Below, in pieces: positions 1-10,529 of a DNA stretch of 64,000 nt; the stretch's first letter is position 1, and every line of letters starts with the position of its first letter. Below the pieces are notes generated by a model. That model was not told where the DNA came from. It made no database searches and saw only the letters and a list, made by a program, of their open reading frames with translations. Both the position numbers and the translations under genes were made by a program. The stretch is from Colletotrichum lupini (taxonomy: Eukaryota; Ascomycota; Sordariomycetes; Glomerellales; Glomerellaceae), in NCBI RefSeq assembly GCF_023278565.1, contig NC_064677.1, forward strand, positions 5,828,001 through 5,892,000. The letters run 5' to 3'.

Positions 1-1556
1 TTCCCCCATTTCCTTGATGCAACTTTACACTGCCGATGATGCTACGATATCAAGATGTCCCCTTTTCAGGTATGCAGATAGTTCCGAACACCGTGTTCTC
101 ACGAATCACCCGTGTATTGCTGAAAGTAGGTGCGGGAAGTGGTGAATATGAATGAATCTTACCTTGCATCGACCATGACAGACTACCGAGGTCTGTGGTT
201 TATACTCAGGTCCACGGCCCAACTCGTCAACCAAGCCCAATCGATCCCCATGGTCGAGCGGTATAACGCCCTGGTCCGTTAGTACAGAACTTGGTATGAA
301 ATCTTGAGAAGTCAAAAGATGGAGGATTTCGTAGGGGCACAGTTCGATTTACGGACTGCGCACCTGAGCTTTTGCTTTTTGGGGGGTTTGATGATTCACA
401 TATCTTCTCTCGCTTAAACGTCGAGGATTTGGGTACATGGGACATCGCTTCGACGAGCAATCCGGTCCATCAAATTATTTCGATTAATTCGGACTTGCTG
501 TCTATCTATATTGACTGTGCTACTGCTGGCCAGGCCTGAACCCACCACCGCCGTCATCACTTTCACTCCACGATGCCACCAAAGAACTTGCACACTACCG
601 CTCAGGGCGAAGAAGTGTGTCAAGGCTGAAATTGACAAGCCGACCCTTGGGATCCCTCAATACAAATGCTGTCGTGCAATCGTACAGTGATGTATCTGTG
701 TCCATAGTGAATCTTGTACTTACGACGGAGAGAATCATCGGCAACCTACCTTAGGTACGTAGGTATCGGTAGGCCTGGTTGGTAGTGGTACACAGCCAAA
801 TTTGGTAGCCAGATTGCACAGTGCACAAAATAATAGGCGTCGATCACATAACTTGAAACAATAGCCAGTATGAATGATGAAGTATTTGGCAGGCTGTGAG
901 TTCCGCAAGCCCAGCCACAACACTACACCTGGCTTTCAAGATGAATTTAGTCTTACACGAATCAAATGAGAGCACCCGATATCAGCCCCCAAGCTTATCC
1001 GTATTGTAATTAATGGCAGAGCTTCACTTGAAAGTCGTCAATCTATCAGTAGTGATGAGTTGATGATGTGAAACGACCTGAATTGTGATCCGGAGAAGGG
1101 AGGTTGAAGTTGGCTTCCAACGAACAGCCGATGATCCCCCGATTTTGGGGCTAGCCCATGAACTCTTGCGTCACACATACCCCTGTTGGGTGCCGGCGAC
1201 CCATTCCCGTCTGCAGCTGCGGGGCCGAACGAGCGGGGCCCACGTTCTTCTCGAAGCTGTCAGCATGAATAATCCAATCCTAAGCACCGCATTTGCGAAA
1301 AAAGTCGTCCAGTCATCGCACGCGGTGGCGCCCCCCTTAGGTAACGGCTTAGACAGCTTCACTGGGGGCATGTGTAAGACCCTCGCAGCAGTTCGTCCAG
1401 ATGTAGATGGTCGCCATGGGCACCACATATAAGCTTGCCCGCAAGATTTGCAAATGCTGAACAACAATTCTCAATCCAGATCGAATCTTGATTCTCGACC
1501 ATACTAGCTCTGTCCATTCATTTTTCGTGAGAGGCTACTCGAGCATTCAAGTACAT
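1..1556. other. Gene-free left edge and pirin promoter
   Basis: Only short open frames of fewer than about 116 codons, on both strands, none with recognisable protein character. The stretch from about 730 to 780 carries TACCTTAGGTA/GTAGGTA-type motifs that recur in other intergenic parts of the window. The last few hundred bases should hold the promoter and leader of the pirin-like gene. Confidence 0.5.
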
Positions 1557-2615
1557 ATGCCTCGCATCGTGACCCTCACTGCGATTTTCGCCATCTTCTT
1601 TTCCATCATCATCTTCAACACCCAGCTCAAGAGCTTCTTCACAGACATCACATCTCCACTCACAACGTCCACAACCAACAACACAACCCTGTCTTCACCA
1701 GCCCAAGACAACCCACCCGACTCTTCTATGCTCAACGCAGTAAAGAACAACATGTCAAAGACCCTCCACCACGCAAAGATCACGCCGCACCGCAGCGGCA
1801 CCCGCGGTCACTCGGACCACGGCTGGCTCAACACCTACCACAGCTTCTCCTTCGCCAACTGGTACGACCCGCGCTTCAACAATTTTGGCAGCCTGCGCGT
1901 CCTCAACGAGGACCGCGTGAAAGCCAACTCGGGGTTTCCCACGCACCCGCACCGCGACTTTGAAATCTTCAGCTACATCCTCTCGGGCGAGCTCACGCAC
2001 CGCGACTCGATGCTAACAAAGGGCGCCGAGGGCGGGCAGAGCGACAAGTTTTACCGCATGCACCGCGGCGACGTCCAGTTCACGACGGGCGGCACCGGTA
2101 TCGCGCACTCCGAGTTCAACGAGCACCACAAGGACACGGTGCATTTCTTACAAATATGGGCCGTACCCTGGAAGCGCGGGTTGCCGCCTACGTACCACAC
2201 GCGCCATTTCGCCGACGAAGATAAGCGCAAGGGTTTTGTGACGATCTTGTCGCCGCTCAAGGCTGGTCCGGACGCCTCGGCTGCGGAAGAGAAGGCCGCG
2301 GAGCCGAGGATCCCGGATACGATTCCTATTCACGCCGATTTCGTCATGGGCGCGGGCATCATTCCGCCCGGGGCTGACGGTGGCTTTGAGTGGGTTGTCG
2401 GCGGCAGGGCGACGGAGCAGACGAAGCGCAAGGTGTTTGTGCACCTGCCCATGACGAAGAGCGGCAAGGCCAAGATCAGGATCGATGGCCGTGAGGATGC
2501 TGTCTTGTCTGAGGGTGACGGTGCGTTTGTCGACGCGGTCAACGCTGGGGATAAGTTGAAGGTCGAGAGTATCGGCGAGGCCGAGGCAGAGGTTGTCGTC
2601 TTGGATACGGCATAA
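1557..2615 (+). CDS. Pirin-family cupin protein with N-terminal membrane anchor
   Basis: Single-exon gene of 352 aa. From about residue 66 it is a pirin/YhhW-type bicupin. The N-terminal cupin carries the usual metal ligands: THPHRDFE, then GELTHRDS, and GTGIAHSEFNEH, which supplies the last His and Glu. Pirins are Fe-binding; some have quercetin 2,3-dioxygenase activity and others act as transcription cofactors. The open frame extends upstream to 1488, but that codon is TTG, so I chose the first ATG at 1557. That start gives residues 1-30 a strongly hydrophobic segment (LTAIFAIFFSIIIF) and then a Ser/Thr/Asn-rich linker, as in a signal anchor. The ATG at 1752 (MSKTLHHAKI) would give a cytosolic protein of the usual pirin size. 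The family call is firm; the start, and so the location, is open. Confidence 0.9.
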   Translation: MPRIVTLTAIFAIFFSIIIFNTQLKSFFTDITSPLTTSTTNNTTLSSPAQDNPPDSSMLNAVKNNMSKTLHHAKITPHRSGTRGHSDHGWLNTYHSFSFANWYDPRFNNFGSLRVLNEDRVKANSGFPTHPHRDFEIFSYILSGELTHRDSMLTKGAEGGQSDKFYRMHRGDVQFTTGGTGIAHSEFNEHHKDTVHFLQIWAVPWKRGLPPTYHTRHFADEDKRKGFVTILSPLKAGPDASAAEEKAAEPRIPDTIPIHADFVMGAGIIPPGADGGFEWVVGGRATEQTKRKVFVHLPMTKSGKAKIRIDGREDAVLSEGDGAFVDAVNAGDKLKVESIGEAEAEVVVLDTA

Positions 2616-3469
2616 AGGAAGTTTTGGGCAGAAAAAGGGAATACCATGTGCTAGATCAGATCCGTTTACGAGCGAAACGAAAGATATATCCAAATATACT
2701 TGCTTGATGATTTCATCTTGATTGGAAATTACGTCGATCCGGGGGAGGCCACCATCCTGGTTTTCTTTTTCTGGTGACCCATGACGATGCTGTTGGTCTA
2801 GAAATAGATGGATCTCAGATCCCTGTGAGCTAATCTGGGGTAGAGGAGCTTGGCATCTTAAGGTATTAGATATCCATGGGTGTCGGTCTCGGCGATAGAT
2901 TTCTGCGAGAAAGCGAAGATGGAAACGGGAAGGAAGCGAATGTTTCTGTTTATTCATTAGAGTTCCTCTCATTTGGTTATTGTTGCTAAATATGGCTGCC
3001 CGCCAAGATCGAACCTGCTTGATCAACATGTTGTGGAAATAGATCAGGGATATAGACGAATTCGACCATGGAGCCGGCGAATCTGGGGGAGTAGAGAGGA
3101 AGGATTAATGCACATCGCTCGTTCTCTCCCGCAAGTCATGATGATTGGTGAAATCTGGATACTAATTATCTGAGGCGGAGACAAGGTGAAGTGAAGATAT
3201 TGTGGACCATCTCACTTTATTAGTACACGATGAACCGTAGTGGCGGCGTACCGTACAGATCTCAAATCCTACTGTGAAAACGTCACGTCAGAGGTTTGTT
3301 GAAAACAGTGCGAGAAGTTGTGACGTGCGGGGGATCTGGTTGTAAATCAACTCCAAATTTTCATACTTTGTCATCCAAACTCAACATCGCCTCCAAAAAG
3401 AAGATCTCCGTCACCTCAGAATAAACGCCCAAGACTACGAGCGGCACAGTCTTTGACTAGTCTCTCACT
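2616..3469. other. Intergenic: pirin 3' side and yae1 promoter
   Basis: No gene seen. A 293-codon minus-strand frame (2148-3029) overlaps the pirin gene, but half of it is an antisense shadow of conserved pirin codons and the rest is featureless. The last 150 bases are the presumed yae1 leader. Confidence 0.4.
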
Positions 3470-4201
3470 ATGCATCTTCAACCCATTGACAACACTGAAA
3501 TCGAGCCATTCACCAGCGCCATGGACGATCCCCGCATCACCATCCTGCCAGAGGCGCAGTCCCAAGAGACCTTTGAGGACGTCTGGGGCTCTGAGCCCGG
3601 CTCGCCGAACCACGCCGGCCACAACAACAATTTTGCCCAAGACGCAGCGAGCGCAGCAGCACCCATGGGAACGCACCCGGGCGACATGCCGCGCCTGCAG
3701 GCCGAGCACACCAACGCCGGCTACCGCGAGGGCATATCCGCCGCCAAAGCCCACAGCATCCAGGCGGGCTTTGACGAGGGCTTCAGCCTCGGCGCCGAGG
3801 TCGGCTCACTCGCGGGCCAGATTGTCGGCCTTTTTGAGGGCATCGCCGCTGCACTAGACGGCCACGATGAGGATTCTTCTAAGAAAGCCCGCCAGACGCT
3901 GGACGACGCAAAGGCCGAGCTCAAGATTGACTCCATCTTTGGACCGGCGTACTGGAACACTGACGGGACCTGGAAGTTTGACGTTGAGGGCACCAACGGT
4001 GGTGATGAAATCCTCTTCGCAGACGTGGCTCGTGCCCACCCCCTCATTCGCAAATGGCAAAAGGTGGCCGACGCCGAGATCGAGCAATGGGGCATCGTGC
4101 TCGAGGCCATTGGCGGCGCGCAGGAGCACGAGAGGCAGCAGAGCCCGGAGCGGGCGCCCAGCTCCGCGGTGCCACAGACTAAGAAACCTCTCGACTGGTG
4201 A
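3470..4201 (+). CDS. yae1: Yae1-like protein (deca-GX3 repeat), Fe-S / ribosome biogenesis adaptor
   Basis: A 243-aa intronless protein. Residues about 80-125 show the Yae1/Oral-cancer-overexpressed family signature, glycines every fourth residue: GYREGISAAK, GFDEGFSLGA, GSLAGQIVGL, FEGI. Known role from yeast: Yae1 with Lto1 acts as an adaptor that brings the cytosolic iron-sulfur targeting complex to the ABC protein Rli1, needed for ribosome recycling and biogenesis. The N-terminal 75 residues are acidic and disordered (EDVWGSEPGSP), as in other fungal Yae1 proteins. The start is the first ATG in a suitable context; a second in-frame ATG lies 17 codons in (MDDPRITILP) and is an alternative. 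The tail is Ser/Pro-rich. The repeat makes the family call firm; the exact function is by homology. Confidence 0.9.
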   Translation: MHLQPIDNTEIEPFTSAMDDPRITILPEAQSQETFEDVWGSEPGSPNHAGHNNNFAQDAASAAAPMGTHPGDMPRLQAEHTNAGYREGISAAKAHSIQAGFDEGFSLGAEVGSLAGQIVGLFEGIAAALDGHDEDSSKKARQTLDDAKAELKIDSIFGPAYWNTDGTWKFDVEGTNGGDEILFADVARAHPLIRKWQKVADAEIEQWGIVLEAIGGAQEHERQQSPERAPSSAVPQTKKPLDW

Positions 4202-6665
4202 GGTTTGCTTCTGTCAGCGGTTGCCTCTCCGTTGTGCCATGCACAAGGAAGCACCGCCATCGCATTGCCGTGCGCTACTCGCGGCAACCGAATTTCCACC
4301 AGGTCTTTATGCGGAGGAGTCTTCGGGCCGAGCTGGCGCTCTCATCGAGAGAGAAGAAGGGAGAGAAAAAGATCTCACTTGCAGAACTGCCCGGGTCCTA
4401 TACCACGAATGCGCAAGAGCCATCATCGGTTTCCAGTAAGTTGCTATAGCGTCAATGGCTATGCCCAGGTGGAGACGACTTGACTAAACTGAACACACAG
4501 CTGATCCGATCAAATTGCATTAATATTACAAACTTGATATTGCTTCGGCTATTTGGGTTTCCCGCGGACGGCGACGAAGGGAACGGGAATCCCCCGACCT
4601 CTACTCCTCGCTAGGGTAGAGTTAAATTCGGACTTTGACCAAGAACCCCATTTTCGCAAGACCTTCCCCTCCTTGTGCTGCCGACGTGTGGCGAGTATAT
4701 GGCACAGCAGCCGGAGCCGGATCTGGCACATGAGCCGCAAATTTTTGACGACAACCCTCAAGCCCTCTTGTGGCTTGTTTACAGTTCATGACGAGGCGAA
4801 CCATCCTTCTTAGCCGATCGCTCATGAGCTCATGACTCTGTTGGTGGTTTCCTATTTTTGACAGGACGCAGACGGGAAGGGGGAGGCAGCCAAGCAACAT
4901 TGTTTAGACGAAAATGCGGTTATGACCACCTGTCAAAATCGACACTGACAAGGGAGGACGTTGCGGGTTGTAAGATTTCTTCAAAGGCAAATGAACATGG
5001 ATGCCATGAGGGTGAATTCTTGTTGGACATGATCTCACATAGTCAAGAAGCTGGATGAATCTCAATACTACCCACCTCACTCTCTGCATAAAGGAGAGAA
5101 ACCTGCATGAAAGATTCCCGCATCATTGAAGATGGGCCATACACCAATTCACGACTCAACAGCCTTGAGGCCGAGAGACCATTAGAAGATCCGTATTAAG
5201 CGCCGAAGCCATCATCGATTCCACTTCCACCAATAGGTAGGGAGGTGGATTAGGCCTGAAGACCTCAGCGCGAAGGGGCGGAGGGGGAGGCCACCAGCAA
5301 CCCTCACTGACATCATCCCACAACACCCGCACCATACGAACGAGCACTACGCAGCAAATCCCACAACTTTTCGGAGTTCGCGAAGAAGAGATAGTGGCTG
5401 CCACACCTGCACTCGATGCTTTGACCCCCTTGGAAATTGGCCAAGTTCATGGGATAACCAAGGGTTATGGTGTTTCGAAAGTTCGGATGACGGGCTGTGC
5501 TGCCTCACAATTGGAGGGGTCAGCCCATCTCGACTCTCCTCGGGCCCAAAGGTCTCTTTAAGCTCAACACCATTCGAGACGATTTCTGCAGGGATATTTG
5601 CGATTAGCGTGAAATGGTGGCATAGCAGAGTGGCATTACCCCTGGTTGTCGGACGAGGTGACATCGTCTTTCCCCCCCTCCTTGACCTTCTTCCCCCGGG
5701 TTTGCTGGCAGGTACTCCGTAGATCTTGGTGATTCGTGAAAAGGCTGCTTTACACAGGGATCCTGGGTGATCCCATCTGCCGAAGCATGCTCCGTCCCTG
5801 TATCAGAGGCTCATGCAGAGCAGCAGCTGCGCCCATCTCCATCTCCATCTCTGGCCTGCTGTGCTCCTTCAACCACTCTGTTCCCTCTATTCTTTTTCCG
5901 AATTGGGAGAAGAACGTTACGTAGTAGGAAAAGAAACAAGGCCCTACCAAGCACATCTCTCCGTATCCGTACCTGTCGTCCCAATTTCTGATCGCAACGT
6001 AATTTTAGCAAACGACCATCCGAAGCTTGGTGATCCCCGTTCTTGTGATCGTTTTCCTCCCCCTCCCAGGCTTCCCCCCCTGATCTTCGTCAAAGAGACG
6101 GGCTAACCAATCACGGAGATCTTCGACATGCAATGGAGGCCTGCGGGGCGATGCTTCTTTTTCAGCCCCTTTAGATGGGGCAGCATCCAAGAGAGGGCAG
6201 GCCTTTCTTTCCATGTACACTACGTACGGATACTACTATGTACGGCGGAATAATGACATGACGTTTAATCAAATTAGCGTAGCTCCATTTAGTGACCTAC
6301 CCAAGGTACACCCGTGAGTCTATTCGCGATGTTGGGCTTAGCGGCTTTGCCCCTAGCCACTCCTCCTCCCGATGTCTCCGCCATCATCACTTAAACCCCC
6401 TGTATGGGAGTTCCGTGATGGGGAAGGGAAGAAAGATAGAAAAGGAGCAGCTCTTCACCTTGTTCCTCGACTCCCCTTTTCTTCTCTCTCTCTTCAGTAT
6501 CTCTGATACCAATTACTTTCGCTAATACCTTCAATATCGACCCCGGTCTCGTTTGCTCTCTCTCACTCTACACACTTCCCTATTTACTTTATAGTAAACA
6601 TTCATTCTTTCTCCTACCCAGAGCAAACCATAACCCACCTCACTTACACACACACACACAACACA
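4202..6665. other. 2.5-kb intergenic region, no gene seen
   Basis: Only short overlapping frames without protein-like composition. The last 100 bases are the leader of the GPI-type protein gene and end in a CA-dinucleotide tract immediately before the ATG at 6666. Confidence 0.4.
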
Positions 6666-7610
6666 ATGCGCTACTCAACCCTCACAGTCCTCGGCCTCGC
6701 AGCCGTCGCCCGCGCAACATGGGACGGCCAATTCAGCTACCCACCAGGCATCGAGCCCCTCGGCCTCGCCAACGGCAACGTAGACTTCAACATCAAGACC
6801 TTTGGCCCCCTCACAGGCCCACCCTCAGACTGCATCTCCGTCTGGCACCCTCCCCACCCGGACGTCTACATTGACGACTGCGACAGCGACAAGGAGCACG
6901 GCTGGCACTGGGTCCACCCGGGCAAGCCCAAATGGGGCGACAAGCCCGGCAAGGACAAGGACGGCCACAAGTGGAAGAAGCCAAAGCACACAAAGGAACC
7001 CGGCTGCGACAAGTGCTCCCCGGAGACCACCGAGCCCCCCTCGGCCCCGGAACCCACAGAGACGCCCGACCAGCCCGACCAGCCGGAGCAGCCCGAGCCC
7101 ACCACCACGCCGCAGTCCTGGAAGTGGACCACCTCCACAATCACCCAGACCGCCGTCTCCACAATCTACAGCTGCCCGCCCAGCGTCCCCAACTGCCCCG
7201 GCAACGGCGGCGGCACAATGTACGAGACCGTCACCGTCCCCGCCATCGTCACAATCTGCCCCGTCCCCGTCGCGCCCAACCCGGGCCCGATCACCGCGCC
7301 CGTGGCTCCTCCCGCCACCACCGCGCCGGCAGAGCAGCCCGCGCCCAGCAACCCTTCCCCTCCCCAGACCCTCTCCTCCGTCGTCATCCCGCCCGTGTCA
7401 TCAAGCCCCCCTGTGGTCCCCGTCCCTCCCGTCTCCTCTGCTCCCCCCGCCGCCACGACGACCAAGCCCGATTCCGTCGGCACCGTCACCAGACCCAACC
7501 CGACCGCGACCACGAGCCGCGCCGTCGTCACCGCCGGTGCTGTACAGAACGTTCAGCGCGCGGGTGGTGTGGTCGTCGCCGTGGTGGCTGCCGCCGCTGC
7601 CTTTATCTGA
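6666..7610 (+). CDS. Secreted Pro-rich GPI-type cell-surface protein, unknown function
   Basis: A 314-aa protein without recognised enzymatic domain. Residues 1-17 form a signal peptide (MRYSTLTVLGLAAVARA), probably cut before TWDGQF. Residues about 18-110 are a distinctive small domain rich in Trp, His, Asp and Lys, including GWHWVHPGKPKWGDKPG and a CDKC pair. A Pro/Glu/Thr stretch follows, then a Cys-containing segment with TYETVTVP-type repeats common in fungal wall proteins (STITQTAVSTIYSCPPS). About 100 residues of Pro/Ser/Thr lead to a short hydrophobic C-terminus (GGVVVAVVAAAAAFI), consistent with a GPI signal. It is intronless. The coding strand is very C-rich, so both other plus frames stay open for more than 250 codons as shadows. 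A cell-wall or adhesion role is inferred from architecture only. Confidence 0.8.
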   Translation: MRYSTLTVLGLAAVARATWDGQFSYPPGIEPLGLANGNVDFNIKTFGPLTGPPSDCISVWHPPHPDVYIDDCDSDKEHGWHWVHPGKPKWGDKPGKDKDGHKWKKPKHTKEPGCDKCSPETTEPPSAPEPTETPDQPDQPEQPEPTTTPQSWKWTTSTITQTAVSTIYSCPPSVPNCPGNGGGTMYETVTVPAIVTICPVPVAPNPGPITAPVAPPATTAPAEQPAPSNPSPPQTLSSVVIPPVSSSPPVVPVPPVSSAPPAATTTKPDSVGTVTRPNPTATTSRAVVTAGAVQNVQRAGGVVVAVVAAAAAFI

Positions 7611-7626
7611 ATGGAATCTTCAGTGC

Positions 7627-7646
7627 TTTTTTTTTTTTTTTTTTTT
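7627..7646 (+). repeat. Poly-T tract just after the GPI-protein stop codon
   Basis: An uninterrupted run of 20 T begins 16 bases after the stop codon. It could be an mRNA feature or a length-variable sequencing homopolymer. Confidence 0.7.
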
Positions 7647-8561
7647 GGCCTTTTGCTTTTCATCATGTTACTAGAGAGAAAGACAATACGTTGCTTTTGC
7701 GATTCAGGCATAGAGGGTGATATACCATGGGAACTTGGGGTACAATGGGACAAAATAAGGGTTAATGACTGTGAAAATCAACGAACGGGAATCTGGGGGG
7801 TTTTCACTTGGACACGATTGGGTTGGCTCCTCGGGCTTCGCAACTTTGGGCGAAGGAGGATATCGGCTCTGGCGTCTGAGAAACCCAACTTAATTAGTTA
7901 AGGCTAATATAATGGGTTGCGTACTTTTGATTACAATATCTGTTCCATCATCCTTTACTCGTGCAAGGTGCAACCAATGATGGAATTCCGAAGTCGATTC
8001 CTCGCGACCAAGCTCAATGTCTCGGACTTACATGGCTCTGCAGCGGGTTTGACACGCATAATCGGTTATCAATAGTCGCATTGCCCTGGGTGTCGTCTTC
8101 TCGCCGCATAGCTTTGGTCGGGTGCTACGGATCGTCGGCAGATCTTCAGATCGAGGGGTACCTTGAGTCGATCTGCTTTTGACATGATCCACTTTGAAGC
8201 CTCTGCCATTTACTCGCTGGTCGATTGAGTTGCGGACCGAGTTTGTGGCTGCATAATCTTGCAGATTGAACGCAATATGCTTAAGGTACATTTGCGTTCA
8301 GGCCAGGTTGCGGACGGCTCGGAGGGTCACGCATGAGTCGAGAGGACAAATGCGACTTTCCGGTGCGGACGGCATTCTACCTAGCACGTGCTCGTCTCAC
8401 TCGGACGAACTTGCCGATCTGGTTGCTTTTCAGTTAAGAGGTCTATCCCGCAAGATCTTCGTTGAAGGCCGTAGAAATGGGTCCTACTGTCGTCGGATGA
8501 CCAGTCTTTGGCCCATAATTTCCTATTCGTAGAAGCATCTTTGTCGTACCCGACCCAGTCC
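7647..8561. other. Intergenic, convergent 3' ends
   Basis: Lies between the 3' ends of the plus-strand GPI-protein gene and the minus-strand CENP-O gene. Only short frames without recognisable features. Confidence 0.35.
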
Positions 8562-9495
8562 TCAAGATGTCGCTAACCGCTTTGCGACATCTTCTACGCG
8601 ACGGCTGTCACCTAGAAGATCTCGCGTGGTCTCTCGATCACGTCCCGCCATGCCGAGAACGACGAGTTTTTGAATCTGCCCATCTTCGCTCATGACCAGT
8701 CTGCCCGCCCTGCCATCGGCCCATTCGATGCTGATCTGCTTGGCTTCAATGTCTGCGGCAACGATGCTTGTGACCGCCTGGTTGGAGTTATCCCCCTCGC
8801 TGCCGGCGCCCACCAGCCCAGCCGCCTTTTGCAGATCGCCAATCACAGCAGTGCGGTTGTGGTATCTCACAATTTCCCTCCTCAGCGTTCGCACGAAGCG
8901 AGATAAATCTTGGACCTTCTGATCTTCGGCGTCGGCAGGCTTGGGTGCAGGGAGATGGCGAGCAGCGAGTGCGGCGAGCGGGATGCATGGAGGCACCGTA
9001 TGGCGATGAACACGCAGGTGTCGCGAGTCTTTGTACGGTCGATTGAGCATGACATAGTATGGTCGTCGGAACTTGGCGCCGGACATGATTTCGATGCGAA
9101 TGCCCAGGACGCTGCCTCGATCGACGGCGTTGGGGTCCGGGTCTTTAACCTTGAACGTCGTTATAGTTGCGCAAGTTCTGTACAGACATTGCTGGTCGTG
9201 CGCGTCTTGGGCTTTGGATCGGGAGAGGACTTGGTCGCGGTCGGCCTTGGATTCGGAAGGGAGTGCAATCGTGCTGCGTTTCTCATTGTCTTCCTTGAGG
9301 GCGTTTCGTATCGAATCGGACGAGATGAGAGCTGTGGCCTGGACCTTCAATTCCTTCTTCAACGAGGCGGCTGGGCGCATCGCAAGTTAGCATCTGGGCA
9401 AGGATCCCCTTGGAGAAGCACTTACCTTTTGCTCGAAGGTCATTGATCTCTTGTTCGAGAGCTTCTGCAGCAGCATCTGGAAGTTCACCAGACAT
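8562..9495 (-). CDS. mcm21: CENP-O / Mcm21-like inner kinetochore subunit
   Basis: Two exons on the minus strand: 9495-9426 and 9370-8562, with a 55-bp intron (GTAAGT...CAG), giving 292 aa. The ATG at 9495 starts MSGELPDAAAEALEQEIN, a short coiled coil typical of this family's N-terminus. The C-terminal half carries the CENP-O hallmarks: GIRIEIM, FRRPYYVMLNRP, and LRVHRHTVPPCIPLAALA (about residues 140-190), then a second helical part with LSRFVRTLRREIVRYHNR. CENP-O/Mcm21 is part of the COMA/CCAN complex linking centromeric chromatin to outer kinetochore. Joining the exons keeps the frame (AAG G|CC GCC). The splice is supported by intron ends and frame only. Confidence 0.82.
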
Positions 9496-10529
9496 TTTGT
9501 CTGTTGCGGGTGTGGACAGGAGGGAATCGCGATTTCCTCGGCGAGGAGAGCACAGTTGTCGTAGTCTTAGTTGGCGATGACGTGATTGGGATCCTGGACG
9601 CGATCGACGCGTCTTGGTGAAGTTGACAATTGAATTGGTTGCCAAGCAGCGCAGTGCGAGACACTTGAACCCAGTCAACAAAACGTCCCGACAGCGCGGA
9701 ATGCGACCCGCGGGGAAGCTTATCTAAGCTGTTATCTTATCAATGATTATCTTGGGTACCTACGCAGTTTGGCGCCAAATGAGGCATGGCGCCAGGGGTC
9801 CCAAGGGAGCTCGCCGGGCGGCGGGTGGCTTCCCACTCGAGTGGAGCGCGTCTGGACCTGGATAAGCTTCTTTGAATCTTCTCCCCAATTCCCGTTTACT
9901 TCACCCCGAGGTATCGTCGCAACAGAAACACCTTTTCTTGCTGTGTTGATTTGCTTCTGCCGAATTCACTACGTGTCGGTCCACTTGGGACTTGAGTTCT
10001 TTTTACTATCATATCTCATTCTTATCTATCATTTCCGCCATTTTCCAAGACCCCGCAACGTCCAACTCGACCACTATTCCATTCCTTCTTTGCCACTGGC
10101 GTGTTCTCAAAAGTGTCAAAGGCCACGGTTGCGCTTCCACTGTTCCCCGAACATCACCTTTTTCCACCCTTTCTTCTACCAACCATACTCGCGCACATAA
10201 AAACAAGCTCTCGATCGCTTGGGTGCCTAGCGCCATACCGTCTATCATTGGTCTAAGCTGTTGTTTAAGACAGCATCGCCTTGACTGCCACGGACTCTGC
10301 TCCACCCCGCCCTCGACCCTGTCTAGGTGGTCTTCGCTGGACAGACAAAGAACCTTTTCCTTTGCTCACGACTCCCGACTTGTCGCATAAAGTCTTTTTT
10401 TCCTTTCTCCCAAACCACCTCTCACGTTTCGACACAGCCGCTCTCAACCGAAACCTCGAATTCTACTGCGTACTAGCATTGCGCCGCAAGCTCCAACCGA
10501 GACACTCCTCAACTACCAGCCAAGCACAA
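9496..10529. other. Divergent promoter region, CENP-O and acetyl-CoA transporter
   Basis: The CENP-O gene (minus) and the transporter gene (plus) diverge across this kilobase. Bases from about 9900 to 10529 are pyrimidine-rich, as in long fungal leaders, and contain short upstream frames. The frame of the transporter is open back to 10281, but that codon is not ATG. Confidence 0.45.

Noticed and set aside
2148..3029. 293-codon minus-strand frame across the pirin 3' half
   Set aside because: It overlaps conserved pirin codons in antisense and has no motif of its own; the plus-strand pirin explains the sequence.
6802..7720. Two further long plus-strand frames (290 and 262 codons) over the GPI-protein gene
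   Set aside because: Shadows of a C-rich reading frame with Pro/Ser/Arg-biased composition; only the first frame has a signal peptide and GPI end.
10281..10529. N-terminal extension of the acetyl-CoA transporter
   Set aside because: The upstream codon is not ATG and the extension is leader-like; the ATG at 10530 fits the family.
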